Assembly (NCBI GenBank): GCA_016869025.1
Contig: VGFA01000019.1
Coordinates: 1 to 52,557, forward strand
DNA length: 52,557 bases
Reading direction: 5' to 3'
Source: Armatimonadota bacterium
GTDB lineage: Bacteria > Sysuimicrobiota > Sysuimicrobiia > Sysuimicrobiales > Humicultoraceae
The notes under the pieces are model-generated. The model ran no database searches and was not told where the DNA came from. It saw only the letters and a program-made list of their open reading frames with translations. This document shows, piece by piece, positions 8,186-16,935 of this stretch; position 1 is the first letter of the stretch, and every line of letters starts with the position of its first letter. The position numbers and the translations under genes were made by a program.

Positions 8186-9332
8186 TCTGGCCGCGGGAAT
8201 CGCGGCGATCGAGCGGGCACGCCAGGCGGTGATCGAGGACGCGGTAGCGATATGTGAGGTGCCCGCGCCCACCTTCGACGAGGGCGAGCGTGCCGCGCTT
8301 GTGCGCCGCCTCGGCGCCGGATTGGGTCTCGGGGCGGCATCTGTGGACGATGTGGGCAACGTCATCTGGGAGTTGCCCGGTGACCATGCGCTGGCCACCG
8401 TCGTGTTGAGCGCGCACCTGGACACGGTCTTCGGCATGGAGATCCGGCCGCGCGTGGAGCGCCGCGGCAGCGTCCTTGTTGCCCCTGGCATCGGCGACAA
8501 CAGCCTGGGGGTTGCGGCGCTGCTGCACCTGGCCGATGCCCTGCGGCGGGAACTGACCCATCGAGGCACATTGGTGGCCGCGGCCAACGTGTGCGAGGAG
8601 GGCCTGGGGAATCTGCGAGGGATGCGCGCGTTGTGGGACCGCTACGGCTCGCGCGCCGGGATCTGGGTTGTGCTGGAGGGAGGGACCTTCAACACGGTGG
8701 AGGTAGCGGGGATCGGTTCACGGCGCCACCGCATCACCGTACGCGGGCCCGGCGGCCATTCCTGGCACGATTTCGGGCAACCCAGCGCGATCCACGGCCT
8801 GGCCCGCTTCATCGCAGGCCTGTCGGAGATCGAACTTCCATCAGGCGATCGGACGACCTACAACGTGGGCGTGATCTCCGGCGGGACCTCTGTGAACACC
8901 ATAGCGGCCGAGGCTTTCTGCCTGCTCGACCTGAGGTCGGAGGGCCAGCAATCCCTGGCACAGATCGAGTCCAAGGTGCGCGTGCTCGCGGATGCCGCTG
9001 CCGCCTCCGCCGGGATCTCCCTCGATTTCGAGCTCGTGGGCGACCGGGCCGGCGGGCGGCTCCCCGCAGACCACTGGCTGATTCGACTTGTGGAGTCCGG
9101 TGCCGGTGCCACGGGCGTGGAGGTCCGGTGGCAGGCGGGTAGCACGGACGCCAACGTGCCGCTCAGTCACGGGGCGCCAGCCGTCTGCCTTGGGATCGGC
9201 CAGGGACGGAACCTCCACACGGTGCAGGAGGAGGTGGACACCGCCTCGGTCGGGCCGGCGCTCGAGATGGCATACCGCGTCATCGCCGCGTCGCTGCAGA
9301 GGAAGACTAGGGTTAGAACACCAGGGGCATGA
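8172..9332 (+). CDS. M20-family metallopeptidase (peptidase T / ArgE-like)
   Basis: The 386-residue protein carries the M20 metal-site motifs in order: LSAHLDTVFGM (His, with catalytic Asp two residues on), GIGDNSLGVAALLHLA (bridging Asp), CEEGLGNLRG (catalytic Glu-Glu pair), and C-terminal GQGRNLHTVQEEVD (last His). A dimerisation lid is seen around RGPGGHSWHDFGQPSA. Members hydrolyse small peptides or N-acyl amino acids in the cytoplasm; the substrate is not determinable. GGAGG at 8155-8162 lies about 9 nt before ATG 8172, and the start overlaps the end of the DMT gene by 14 bp. Confidence 0.88.
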   Translation: MGAGDLAAGIAAIERARQAVIEDAVAICEVPAPTFDEGERAALVRRLGAGLGLGAASVDDVGNVIWELPGDHALATVVLSAHLDTVFGMEIRPRVERRGSVLVAPGIGDNSLGVAALLHLADALRRELTHRGTLVAAANVCEEGLGNLRGMRALWDRYGSRAGIWVVLEGGTFNTVEVAGIGSRRHRITVRGPGGHSWHDFGQPSAIHGLARFIAGLSEIELPSGDRTTYNVGVISGGTSVNTIAAEAFCLLDLRSEGQQSLAQIESKVRVLADAAAASAGISLDFELVGDRAGGRLPADHWLIRLVESGAGATGVEVRWQAGSTDANVPLSHGAPAVCLGIGQGRNLHTVQEEVDTASVGPALEMAYRVIAASLQRKTRVRTPGA

Positions 9333-9393
9333 ACGATGTAGTGTCCTTGCGATCTCAGAGCTTGTCTATCCTTCCACCCCCGGGGGCTCCCAG

Positions 9394-10473
9394 ATGACCA
9401 TGGATTCCCTTCTGCGCGCTGTCGTGGAGCGACGGGCGTCGGATCTCCACATCAAGGCCGGTACCCCTCCGACGCTGCGCATTGACGGCAGATTGGAGCC
9501 TGCCCATGACGGGCGCCTCTCGCCGGAGACGGTCCGGGAGCTCATTGCCGAGATCCTCACGCCCGCGCAGCTCGAGGAGTTCCACCGGCAGCTGGAGCTG
9601 GACCTGGCCTACAGCCTGCCCGGCGTCTCGCGCTTCCGCGTGAACATCTACATGCAGCGGGGCAACATCGGGGCCGCGATCAGGACGATCCCGGCCGTGG
9701 TGCCGACCGTTGAGCAGTTGGGACTCCCCAAGATCCTAACGCACCTCGCCTCGCTGCCGCGGGGGCTCGTACTCGTCACGGGGCCAACCGGGAGCGGCAA
9801 GTCCACCACGCTGGCGGCGATGGTCAATCACATCAATCACACTCGGTCTTGTCACATCGTGACCGTGGAGGATCCGATAGAGTATCTACACCACGACGAT
9901 AAGTGCCTGATCACCCAGCGCGAGGTCGGGGCCGACACGCACTCGTTCTCTGAAGCCCTTCGCCACGTGCTCCGCCAGGATCCCGACGTGATCCTAATAG
10001 GCGAGATGAGGGACCACGAGACGATCTCCACCGCGATCACCGCGGCCGAGACCGGTCACCTAGTCCTGGCAACGCTGCATACTGTCAACGCCCCGCAGAC
10101 GGTGGACAGGATTGTGGACGTCTTCCCACCGCATCAGCAGCCACAGGTTCGGATGCAGCTATCGGTGGCAGTCGAGGGCGTGCTCTCGCAAACGTTGCTT
10201 CCGCGCCGCGAGGGGAACGGTCGCATCGCGGCGGTGGAGGTCATGGTGGGAACCTCGGCGATTCGCAACCTCATACGCGAGGGCAAGACCCACCAGATCC
10301 CTTCAACCATCCAGTCGGGCAGCAAGGACGGCATGCAGACACTCAACCAGGCCCTGCGGCACCTCGTGAAGCAGCATCTCGTCAAGTATGAGGTTGCCAT
10401 GTCCCATTCGAGCAACCCGCAGGAACTGGCTCAGCTCTGCGGCCGGGATGGTCTGGCGGCCGCCGCATACTGA
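9394..10473 (+). CDS. pilT: Type IV pilus retraction ATPase PilT
   Basis: The 359-residue hexameric ATPase powers pilus retraction at the inner membrane. Features are the N-terminal SDLHIKAGTPPTLRIDG domain, Walker A GPTGSGKSTT (about residue 130), an Asp box with VEDPIEYLH, Walker B PDVILIGEMRD (about 196), the His box LATLHTVNAPQT, and the PilT-diagnostic AIRNLIREGKTHQIPS (about 288). The start is ATG 9394, giving the usual PilT length. No other pilus genes are nearby in the window. The neighbours upstream (M20) and downstream (rpoZ) appear unrelated. Confidence 0.95.
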   Translation: MTMDSLLRAVVERRASDLHIKAGTPPTLRIDGRLEPAHDGRLSPETVRELIAEILTPAQLEEFHRQLELDLAYSLPGVSRFRVNIYMQRGNIGAAIRTIPAVVPTVEQLGLPKILTHLASLPRGLVLVTGPTGSGKSTTLAAMVNHINHTRSCHIVTVEDPIEYLHHDDKCLITQREVGADTHSFSEALRHVLRQDPDVILIGEMRDHETISTAITAAETGHLVLATLHTVNAPQTVDRIVDVFPPHQQPQVRMQLSVAVEGVLSQTLLPRREGNGRIAAVEVMVGTSAIRNLIREGKTHQIPSTIQSGSKDGMQTLNQALRHLVKQHLVKYEVAMSHSSNPQELAQLCGRDGLAAAAY

Positions 10474-10509
10474 CGCCCGGCAGCCTGTAGCCGCCGTACA
10501 GCTGGGGTG

Positions 10510-10537
10510 TTGACGGTTCCCTCCTGGCTGCTACAAT
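10510..10537 (+). promoter_or_regulatory. Promoter upstream of rpoZ
   Basis: TTGACG (10510-10515) and TACAAT (10532-10537) are separated by 16 nt, about 20 nt upstream of the rpoZ start codon. Confidence 0.7.
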
Positions 10538-10556
10538 ACGGGGGTGCCACGCCGAG

Positions 10557-10772
10557 GTGACCGAAGTGATCAAGCCCCCCCTAGAAGAACTGCTTGAGCA
10601 TGTTGAGAGCAAGTACAGTCTTGTCATCATCGCGGCGAAGCGCGCCCGCCAGTTGAAGGACAACGTTCTGCCGCTGGTGGATGTGGACAGCGCAAACCCG
10701 GTCAGCATCGCCCTCGAGGAGATCGCCACCGGCCGGGTGCGGGCGGACGCCCCTCACTCCCTGGACCGCTAG
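10557..10772 (+). CDS. rpoZ: DNA-directed RNA polymerase omega subunit
   Basis: The 71-residue protein has the omega core [15 protein letters not shown] (about residues 20-34) and [15 protein letters not shown] near the C-terminus. Omega helps fold and assemble the beta' subunit. The start is GTG 10557, with only a weak GAGG close upstream. In many Firmicutes rpoZ follows gmk; here it stands between pilT and a BsuPI protein, with its own promoter. Confidence 0.93.
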   Translation: MTEVIKPPLEELLEHVESKYSLVIIAAKRARQLKDNVLPLVDVDSANPVSIALEEIATGRVRADAPHSLDR

Positions 10773-10841
10773 CCCTGTCGCGACAAGGGAACTCCCGGCT
10801 CCGGCCCGCCGTATCTCAATGCGACGGGAGGAGGGCTCCCC

Positions 10842-11309
10842 ATGTACGGACTGATCGCCGCGTGCCTGCTGCTCCTGGCGCTGGTCGGCGGCGCAGCGCC
10901 GCCGCGCGCAGAGCGGACCGCCGGGGATCTGAGGGTTGAGTTGACCATCGGAAGCGCGGCCTACGCGCCCGGCGCCACCGTACAGGTGACCCTGCGGGTC
11001 ACGAATCTCGCGGCGCTGCCCGCGGTGCTGACCGCTTCCAGCGCGCAGGAGTACGACTTCTTCGCCCGGCAGCGCAGTGCGCTGATCTGGCAGTGGTCGC
11101 ACGATAGGGCATTCGCCCAGGTAGTCCGCGAGATGACGCTGGCTCCCGGCCAGACGCGCACCTATACCGCCTCGTGGGACCAGCGCGATCTTCAGGGGCG
11201 CCGCGTGGAGGCCGGGGCCTACGAGGTCTCCGCGGTCTTCCTGGGCGCGCAGCGCCAAGGCCCGGCAAGCGTTGAGGTGGGACCGGTCCGGATCACGATA
11301 GGTCCGTAG
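10842..11309 (+). CDS. Secreted BsuPI-domain protein
   Basis: The 155-residue protein starts with a signal peptide (IAACLLLLALVGGAAPPRA) followed by a single immunoglobulin-like domain of the BsuPI type. Typical landmarks are VQVTLRVTNLAALPAVL, SSAQEYDFF, LAPGQTRTYTASWDQ and AGAYEVSAVF. BsuPI is the fold of a Bacillus intracellular proteinase inhibitor, but exported versions are common and of unknown role. GGGAGGAGGG lies directly upstream of ATG 10842. It may be the first gene of the lpt transcription unit. Confidence 0.8.
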   Translation: MYGLIAACLLLLALVGGAAPPRAERTAGDLRVELTIGSAAYAPGATVQVTLRVTNLAALPAVLTASSAQEYDFFARQRSALIWQWSHDRAFAQVVREMTLAPGQTRTYTASWDQRDLQGRRVEAGAYEVSAVFLGAQRQGPASVEVGPVRITIGP

Positions 11310-11400
11310 TCCGTCACCGGCGGTGAGCGGCAGGCAGGAGTGCCGCTCGACCGGGCTGAAGTCAGAAACCCGCGACCCGCGTGAGCGGGCGCGGGCTCCG

Positions 11401-12519
11401 ATGCGAATCGCCGACAGGTACATCGCGAGGGAACTCCTTCCCCCGTTCCTTCTGGGGGTAGGAGGGTTCTTCGTTGTTCTGGTTGGTGATGTTCTCTATA
11501 CGCTTGCCGACTACATAGTCGCGGGAACTGCTACGCCCGATGTCATCGTGCGGTTACTCGGCTACAAGCTGCCCGCGATCATGGTGATTACGTTCCCTGT
11601 CTCGACCCTCTTTGGGACGCTCCTGGGATTGGGACGCCTAGCAAGGGACCACGAGCTCCAGGCCATGCGGCTGATGGGCACCAGCCTGGTGCGGGCGTTC
11701 GCGCCCGTGATGGCGTTTGGGGCGCTGATCATGGGGCTTACTTTCCTGACGAACGAGGTCGTCTCGCCCTGGGCCAACCACAGGGCAAACAATCTGATCA
11801 GGGCGACGCTCTTCGGCGCGGCCTTCCCTCAGGTGCGCGAGCAGGTGTTCCTGCGGGGCCCCGGCAACCGGTTCCTCTATGTCCACCAGGTGGACCAGGA
11901 CGCGGGGGTGCTGCGCAACGTTATGATCTACGAGGCAGAGGGGCCTCTGCCCCGTCTCATCACCGCGCGGGAAGCCACATGGTCCGCTAAGACCTGGATG
12001 CTTCATCATGGCGTGGCGCGGGAGGTGGGCCCCGACGGGTTCACGGCGTATGAGGCCGGGTTTGCGTCCATGGAGATCAACGTGGGGCTCGACGCCGGGG
12101 CGTTCCTGACCGGTCAGCGTACGCCGGAGGAGATGACGTTCCGTGAGTTGAGGGTTCAGTCGGGGATGTTCAAATCCGGGCTCTCGCCTCGGGTGGCGGT
12201 GGAGTTCCATCGCAAGCTGGCCGTCCCAGCCGCCAGCGTGATATTCGCCCTGGTGGCGGCACCGCTCAGTTTGCAGGCGGCCCGGGGCGGACGGTTCGTC
12301 GGGGTGGGGCTGTGCATCGCGCTGCTCTTCACCTACTATTCGGTCATGTCCATCGCGCGCGCGTTCGGGTCCTCCGGCGCTCTCTCACCGTTCCTGTCGG
12401 CGTGGGCGCCCAACCTGCTGTTCCTGGCCGCGGGGGGCCTGCTCATCGCCAGGGAAGAAGGCTGGTTCCGGATGCTCTTGGCGCCGCGCCGCGGGTGGGC
12501 TGCGGGAGTGCGGCCGTGA
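11401..12519 (+). CDS. lptF: LPS export permease, LptF/LptG family
   Basis: The 372-residue inner-membrane protein is built like YjgP/YjgQ: an N-terminal membrane block (YIARELLPPFLLGVGGFF), helices near residues 45-120, a large periplasmic domain (about 130-270) and a C-terminal block of three helices (AASVIFALVAAPLSLQAARG, FVGVGLCIALLF). LptF and LptG with LptB extract LPS from the inner membrane. Only one permease is present here; many non-proteobacterial diderms show the same. The start is ATG 11401, giving the standard MRIADRYIARELL opening. The stop overlaps the next start (GTGA). Confidence 0.9.
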   Translation: MRIADRYIARELLPPFLLGVGGFFVVLVGDVLYTLADYIVAGTATPDVIVRLLGYKLPAIMVITFPVSTLFGTLLGLGRLARDHELQAMRLMGTSLVRAFAPVMAFGALIMGLTFLTNEVVSPWANHRANNLIRATLFGAAFPQVREQVFLRGPGNRFLYVHQVDQDAGVLRNVMIYEAEGPLPRLITAREATWSAKTWMLHHGVAREVGPDGFTAYEAGFASMEINVGLDAGAFLTGQRTPEEMTFRELRVQSGMFKSGLSPRVAVEFHRKLAVPAASVIFALVAAPLSLQAARGGRFVGVGLCIALLFTYYSVMSIARAFGSSGALSPFLSAWAPNLLFLAAGGLLIAREEGWFRMLLAPRRGWAAGVRP

Positions 12520-14030
12520 ACGCACGCCGGGTGACAGTCCTGGCCTCCATCGTTGCCGCGGCGGCTGCGGGCGCCGCGGTATGGCTGGCCCACTCACCCG
12601 GCCCGGCGGCCGTTGAGCCAGCACAGCAGGCAGCGGTGCGCATGACTGGGGCGCATCTCGTGTTGCGCCAGCAGGGGGAGAAGCAGGCGGAGATCACGGC
12701 CGCTCGCGTTGAGGTCAGCGGCGACCAGCGTACCACCACCTTCACCGGGCGACCCAGCGCTGTTATCCACGTGAACGGCGTTCCTGTTTTGACCGCCACC
12801 GGAGGCCGTATCGTGCTCGATCGTCGCGACGGCTCGATGCGCATCAAGGGCGGCCTGCGCATCACAACCGTGCGGGGCGAGACCCTGTCCGCGCCGGACG
12901 CGGCGTGGAATCCCTCAACGCAGGTGGTCGAGCTGACCGGCGGTGTCACGGCGTCGGCGGCCCGCCTGCCCACAGCCCTTTTATCCACGGCCGGCCCGTC
13001 TTCGAGCCCGAAGCCCCGCTCCGATATCCCAGGACGGCTGCGGGCCGAGCGCGTCCGGTACGATGCACGCGCTCAGGTTGTGGTCGCCTCGGGCAACGTC
13101 GTGCTGATCCTGGGAGAGGTCGAAATCCGCTCCGACGTACTGCGGCTGGAACAGGTGCCCCAGGTAGTTACCGCCGAGGGCCGGGTGAGCGTGCAGCGGC
13201 GGGACCAGCGGCTTACAGCACCCGCCGTGCGCTACGAGATGCGCACTGAGACCGCCGAGGCATCAGGCGGCGTGGTACTCGTTCAGAAAGACATGACGAT
13301 GAGAGCACCTCAGATGCGATTTGACCTTAGGGGAGAGGTCACGATCGCCTCCGGGGGCGTGGAGGCATCGCACGGCGGCACCACGATGAACGCCGCGTCG
13401 CTGCGGCACGAAGCCAAAACCGGTGAGGTAGTGGCCGAGGGTGGCGTGACGCTGACACAACCGGGGGGCCGGGTGACCGGGGTCCGGATGCAGGCCAACC
13501 TGCTGACCAGGCGCGCGGACGTGCGCGAGGAGGCCACCCTGATCCGCTCCGACATAGCCGTTAGCGCCGCGCGCATCGTCTTTCGTTGGGACGTCAACGA
13601 GGCCGAGGCCGAGCACGGAGTCGTTGTCCGCCAGAGCGACCGGACGGTCTGGGCCGACCGGATGACCTACTCGGAGCCCGCCGACCGGGCGGTACTGACC
13701 GGTCGAGTGGTTGTCGAGCAGCCGAGCGGCGAAGGGCTGGTGACACTCACCTGCAACCGGATGGTGATGACGCTGCGGAACAAGGACATCACCGCCGAGG
13801 GCCAGGTGACCGTGGTCCAGAAAGACCGGCGGGCGACCGGGGACCGGGGGACCTACACCGACGCAACGCGGATACTCGTGGTTACCGGGAACGTGCGTCT
13901 TCAGGACGCGGACGGAACCCGTCTGAGGGCCGACCGGGCGGTCATCTCTCTGGCCGACGAGACATTCGAGGCAGAAGGGAACGTGGAGACCGAGTTCGTC
14001 ATCCGTCCCAGCCCGACCAGGAGACCGTGA
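12516..14030 (+). CDS. LptC-LptA fusion with repeated OstA domains
   Basis: The 504-residue protein begins with a membrane anchor (ASIVAAAAAGAAVWLAH). An LptC-like segment follows (about 40-140: ITAARVEVSGDQRTTTFTG), and then a long series of OstA/LptA beta-jellyroll repeats recognised by recurring LRAERVRYD, VRYEMRTETAEASGGVVL, TAEGQVTVVQKDRRATGD and LRADRAVISLADETFEAEGN. LptC and LptA normally form separate pieces of the periplasmic LPS bridge; here they appear as one chain. GTG 12516 overlaps the lptF stop by 4 nt and its own stop overlaps the next start in the same way, indicating translational coupling. Confidence 0.82.
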   Translation: MNARRVTVLASIVAAAAAGAAVWLAHSPGPAAVEPAQQAAVRMTGAHLVLRQQGEKQAEITAARVEVSGDQRTTTFTGRPSAVIHVNGVPVLTATGGRIVLDRRDGSMRIKGGLRITTVRGETLSAPDAAWNPSTQVVELTGGVTASAARLPTALLSTAGPSSSPKPRSDIPGRLRAERVRYDARAQVVVASGNVVLILGEVEIRSDVLRLEQVPQVVTAEGRVSVQRRDQRLTAPAVRYEMRTETAEASGGVVLVQKDMTMRAPQMRFDLRGEVTIASGGVEASHGGTTMNAASLRHEAKTGEVVAEGGVTLTQPGGRVTGVRMQANLLTRRADVREEATLIRSDIAVSAARIVFRWDVNEAEAEHGVVVRQSDRTVWADRMTYSEPADRAVLTGRVVVEQPSGEGLVTLTCNRMVMTLRNKDITAEGQVTVVQKDRRATGDRGTYTDATRILVVTGNVRLQDADGTRLRADRAVISLADETFEAEGNVETEFVIRPSPTRRP

Positions 14031-16156
14031 ATCACGCCCGCGTGCGCCACCGGCCATCCCACCGGCCGCCCAACCCGGCATCCCATCGGGTTCGCAGTTC
14101 CCTGGTCCTGATTGCCCTTGCCCTGGCAGCAGGCGCGGTTTCCGTGCCTCCGGCCATGGCGCAGGCGGAGATCCCGGTTACGCTGCGGGCTAAGACGTTT
14201 CAGTACAACCGCATCACGCGCGTGCTGGTCGCCGCCGGCGACGTGATGGTTACGTATCAGGACATCACTATCAATGCCGACCGCCTGCGCGCCGATCTTG
14301 GGACAAACGACGTGCGCGCTGAGGGGCGGGTCCGGCTGGATGTGGGCAGGCAGAGCATCCGGGGCGACTCCCTCGACTACAACCTTGTAGCGCGCCGCGG
14401 CCGAGTGACGCGGGCGGCGGCGGCGTACTCAGGGCCCATGGTTCTGGGCACAGTGTTCATTCGAGCCGAGACCATGGAGGGCGCGCTCGACTCGTTTTTC
14501 TCCGCACGTGTCTCTTCATGTACAACCTGCGAGGGCCCGAATCCAGTCGTCAATCTTACCGCGGGCGAGTTGACCGTGCACCTGAACGACAAGATCGTGG
14601 GCCGCAGGGTGACGGTGTGGATCGCGGGACGCAAAGTCTTCACCTGGCCCTCTTTCGTGATCTTCATCCGTGAGCAACGGGCCAGCCGGCTGCTCCCGGT
14701 TGTGGGTTACTCCGAGACAGAGGGGTACTTCCTGAAGACCTTCTACTCGTACGCCCTCAACGAGAACCACTACGGTTACCTGCGGCTCGACCTGATGGAC
14801 CGGCTTGGTGTCGGGTACGGGGTCGAGCATGCCTACCGTCTGCGCCGGGGCAGCGGCGTGGCATTCCTCTATCGCCTTGAGAACAAGCAGACCGGGGGTG
14901 CGGACTCGCGCATCGTCCTCAGCCACCAGCAGCAGATGGGCGACGTTACCGCGCGGTTGTTTGCGGATCACGTCACTGCCACCATGCCCGGTGCACCGGT
15001 TGAGCTTTTCGCAGTCGTGGATGCCTACCACCGCGGACCGCGTTCACACTCGATGCTCTACCAGAGCTACTCCGGGCGCGACTGGCCCGGATTCTGGTCC
15101 CGCACCTACTCGGGCCGCGCTGTTCACTCCCTGCAGATGAGCGATGCGCTGTCCGCGGAGCTGGTCGCCGATTTCTCGCGCGCCGCGTCCTCGTCGGGAA
15201 CCGACGACGAGCTGTTTCCCCGCCTCGTCCTACGGTACCGCGGCGCCGGCTACAGCGCGTCACTGGTTGCCGAAGGGCGCGTTGACCTGGACGGCGACGC
15301 GTTCCCAGGCGATGTCCGGTACACCGCCGAGCGCCTGCCGGAGCTGACCGTAGTGGGCGACCCGCGGCTGCTGGCCGGGACGCGTCTCGTCTACCAGTTG
15401 CAGGCCGGACTGGGGCGCTTCCGCGAAACGCTCCTCTCGGGAACCACTGATGCGCTGCGCACCGACGCGGCGGTGACCGTGGGCGGGCCTCTGCTCGTCT
15501 CTGACCGCGGCTACCTCAACCTGCGGGCTCAGGCGCGTGGATCGCACTACTCCAACGGCGATGCGCGGGCGTTCGTCTCGGGCCGGCTCGACTATACCCA
15601 CCAGATCAACCCGTCCTTGACAGGCCAACTCGGCCTCACCTATCAGGATCAGGCCGGGCAGTCGCCGTTTGCGTTCGACCGGCTGTCCGGGCGCATGGCA
15701 CAGGCCGATGCCACGCTGACCTACAGACAGCCGGGCCTGATCGCTACTGCCACTACCTCCTATGATGGGATCGCAGGCCGCATGGCGCCGGTAGTGGCAC
15801 AGGTGCAATACGCGCCGCGGCCGGGATGGACCGCCGCGGCTGCCGCGGCCTATGATCCTTCGCTGGGAGGGCTCTCACGGGCGGAGCTCGCCTTTGACGT
15901 GACGTTGAGCCCCCACTGGCAGGCGGCCTACTACGGGTTCTATGATGGGACCACCGGCCGCTTCTACCACGACCGGCTGACGATCACGCGGATCTGGGAC
16001 GACTGCCTGGCCGCGGCGATTACCTATCGCGGCGTCGCAGGGGAGATCTGGTTCGAGACATGGCTGACCGCGCTTCCCTGGGTCAGGGGACGCGTGGGGG
16101 TAAGCGGCCAGGGCACGATTCTGTTTGACCAGCCGTGGCTGTGGCCCAGGCAGTGA
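14027..16156 (+). CDS. lptD: LptD-like outer-membrane LPS-assembly protein
   Basis: The 709-residue protein has a signal peptide (SLVLIALALAAGAVSVPPAMAQ), an N-terminal OstA/LptA domain (RAKTFQYNRITRVLVAAGDV, DITINADRLRADL), a pair of cysteines (SSCTTC, about residue 165), and then a long strand-rich region with alternating aromatic residues expected of an outer-membrane beta-barrel. LptD inserts LPS into the outer leaflet. The start GTG 14027 overlaps the LptC-LptA stop. Family assignment rests on domain order and position in the lpt cluster. Confidence 0.8.
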   Translation: MNHARVRHRPSHRPPNPASHRVRSSLVLIALALAAGAVSVPPAMAQAEIPVTLRAKTFQYNRITRVLVAAGDVMVTYQDITINADRLRADLGTNDVRAEGRVRLDVGRQSIRGDSLDYNLVARRGRVTRAAAAYSGPMVLGTVFIRAETMEGALDSFFSARVSSCTTCEGPNPVVNLTAGELTVHLNDKIVGRRVTVWIAGRKVFTWPSFVIFIREQRASRLLPVVGYSETEGYFLKTFYSYALNENHYGYLRLDLMDRLGVGYGVEHAYRLRRGSGVAFLYRLENKQTGGADSRIVLSHQQQMGDVTARLFADHVTATMPGAPVELFAVVDAYHRGPRSHSMLYQSYSGRDWPGFWSRTYSGRAVHSLQMSDALSAELVADFSRAASSSGTDDELFPRLVLRYRGAGYSASLVAEGRVDLDGDAFPGDVRYTAERLPELTVVGDPRLLAGTRLVYQLQAGLGRFRETLLSGTTDALRTDAAVTVGGPLLVSDRGYLNLRAQARGSHYSNGDARAFVSGRLDYTHQINPSLTGQLGLTYQDQAGQSPFAFDRLSGRMAQADATLTYRQPGLIATATTSYDGIAGRMAPVVAQVQYAPRPGWTAAAAAAYDPSLGGLSRAELAFDVTLSPHWQAAYYGFYDGTTGRFYHDRLTITRIWDDCLAAAITYRGVAGEIWFETWLTALPWVRGRVGVSGQGTILFDQPWLWPRQ

Positions 16157-16208
16157 GATCCCAGGCCGTGGCCCCCAGGCATGCCGCGGTACACGGAGGT
16201 GAGGCAGG

Positions 16209-16811
16209 ATGAGGCGGCTTCGAGTTCTATCGGCAGCGGCGCTGGTGACGGCGCTGATCGTGGCACCGATGATGCCCGCGGGAGCTCAGACCGGCCAGCA
16301 ACTCGCGATCACCATGAACGTCGCCGGCACGCTCCAGGATCGCGGTGGTGCCTACTACATAGCGTTCACGGTCAGCGACTCGCTCCTGCTGGGCCCGCAG
16401 CCGGACAGCACTAACTGGACGCACTACGCCGTGTACCGCGACGGCCGGTTCTTCTTCGGAACAGTGCCCCAGACCACGGTTCCGCCGTTTGGGTTCAACG
16501 TGATCCGCCCTCCGGCGCCGTTCTTGGGCGGGACCGTGCTGCCCGACGGACGCGCGCTTCAGGTAGTGGTGTCCCTGACCGACCTGCGCGTCGGGCCGGC
16601 CCTACCGACGCGGGTCATGGTGAACTTCGTAACGACGGACGGGTCGAACAGGCCGCTCGATGCGCTGGGGCCGGGTGCCACCGATCGGTTCGGATTCGTG
16701 ACCGTGGATCTGCGGCGCGACCTTTACGTGACCGCGCGCGACCCCCGCGGGGACTGCCCCGACCCAAACTTTGACATCCTCGGCGGCGAGATCCGAATCG
16801 TGACGCCCTGA
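16209..16811 (+). CDS. Hypothetical secreted protein
   Basis: The 200-residue protein starts with a signal peptide (LRVLSAAALVTALIVAPMMPAGAQ) and continues as a beta-rich domain without motifs I recognise; features include YYIAFTVSDS and DSTNWTHYAVYRDGRFFFG. Two cysteines are absent except near the end (RGDCPDPNFDILGGEI). GGAGGTGAGG lies upstream of ATG 16209. It follows lptD by about 50 bp and may belong to the same transcript. Function unknown. Confidence 0.7.
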   Translation: MRRLRVLSAAALVTALIVAPMMPAGAQTGQQLAITMNVAGTLQDRGGAYYIAFTVSDSLLLGPQPDSTNWTHYAVYRDGRFFFGTVPQTTVPPFGFNVIRPPAPFLGGTVLPDGRALQVVVSLTDLRVGPALPTRVMVNFVTTDGSNRPLDALGPGATDRFGFVTVDLRRDLYVTARDPRGDCPDPNFDILGGEIRIVTP

Positions 16812-16868
16812 ACAAGCCGAGAAGCTGAGGCGGCGGCGTTCTCTGGGCGGCGCCGCTTCCAATGCGGC

Positions 16869-16897
16869 CTGACGGCTGCCGTTGGGCATAGTAGAAT
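16869..16897 (+). promoter_or_regulatory. Probable promoter of the subtilase gene
   Basis: CTGACG (16869-16874) and TAGAAT (16892-16897) are spaced by 17 nt, ending about 38 nt upstream of the subtilase start. The match is moderate. Confidence 0.45.
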
Positions 16898-16935
16898 ACG
16901 AGAGTTGTGCTTCGACTTCCCTCTGGAGGTGCAGA

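Noticed and set aside
7577-8587. 336-codon minus-strand frame
   Set aside because: It is antisense to the DMT transporter and M20 peptidase genes, low-complexity, and matches no family.
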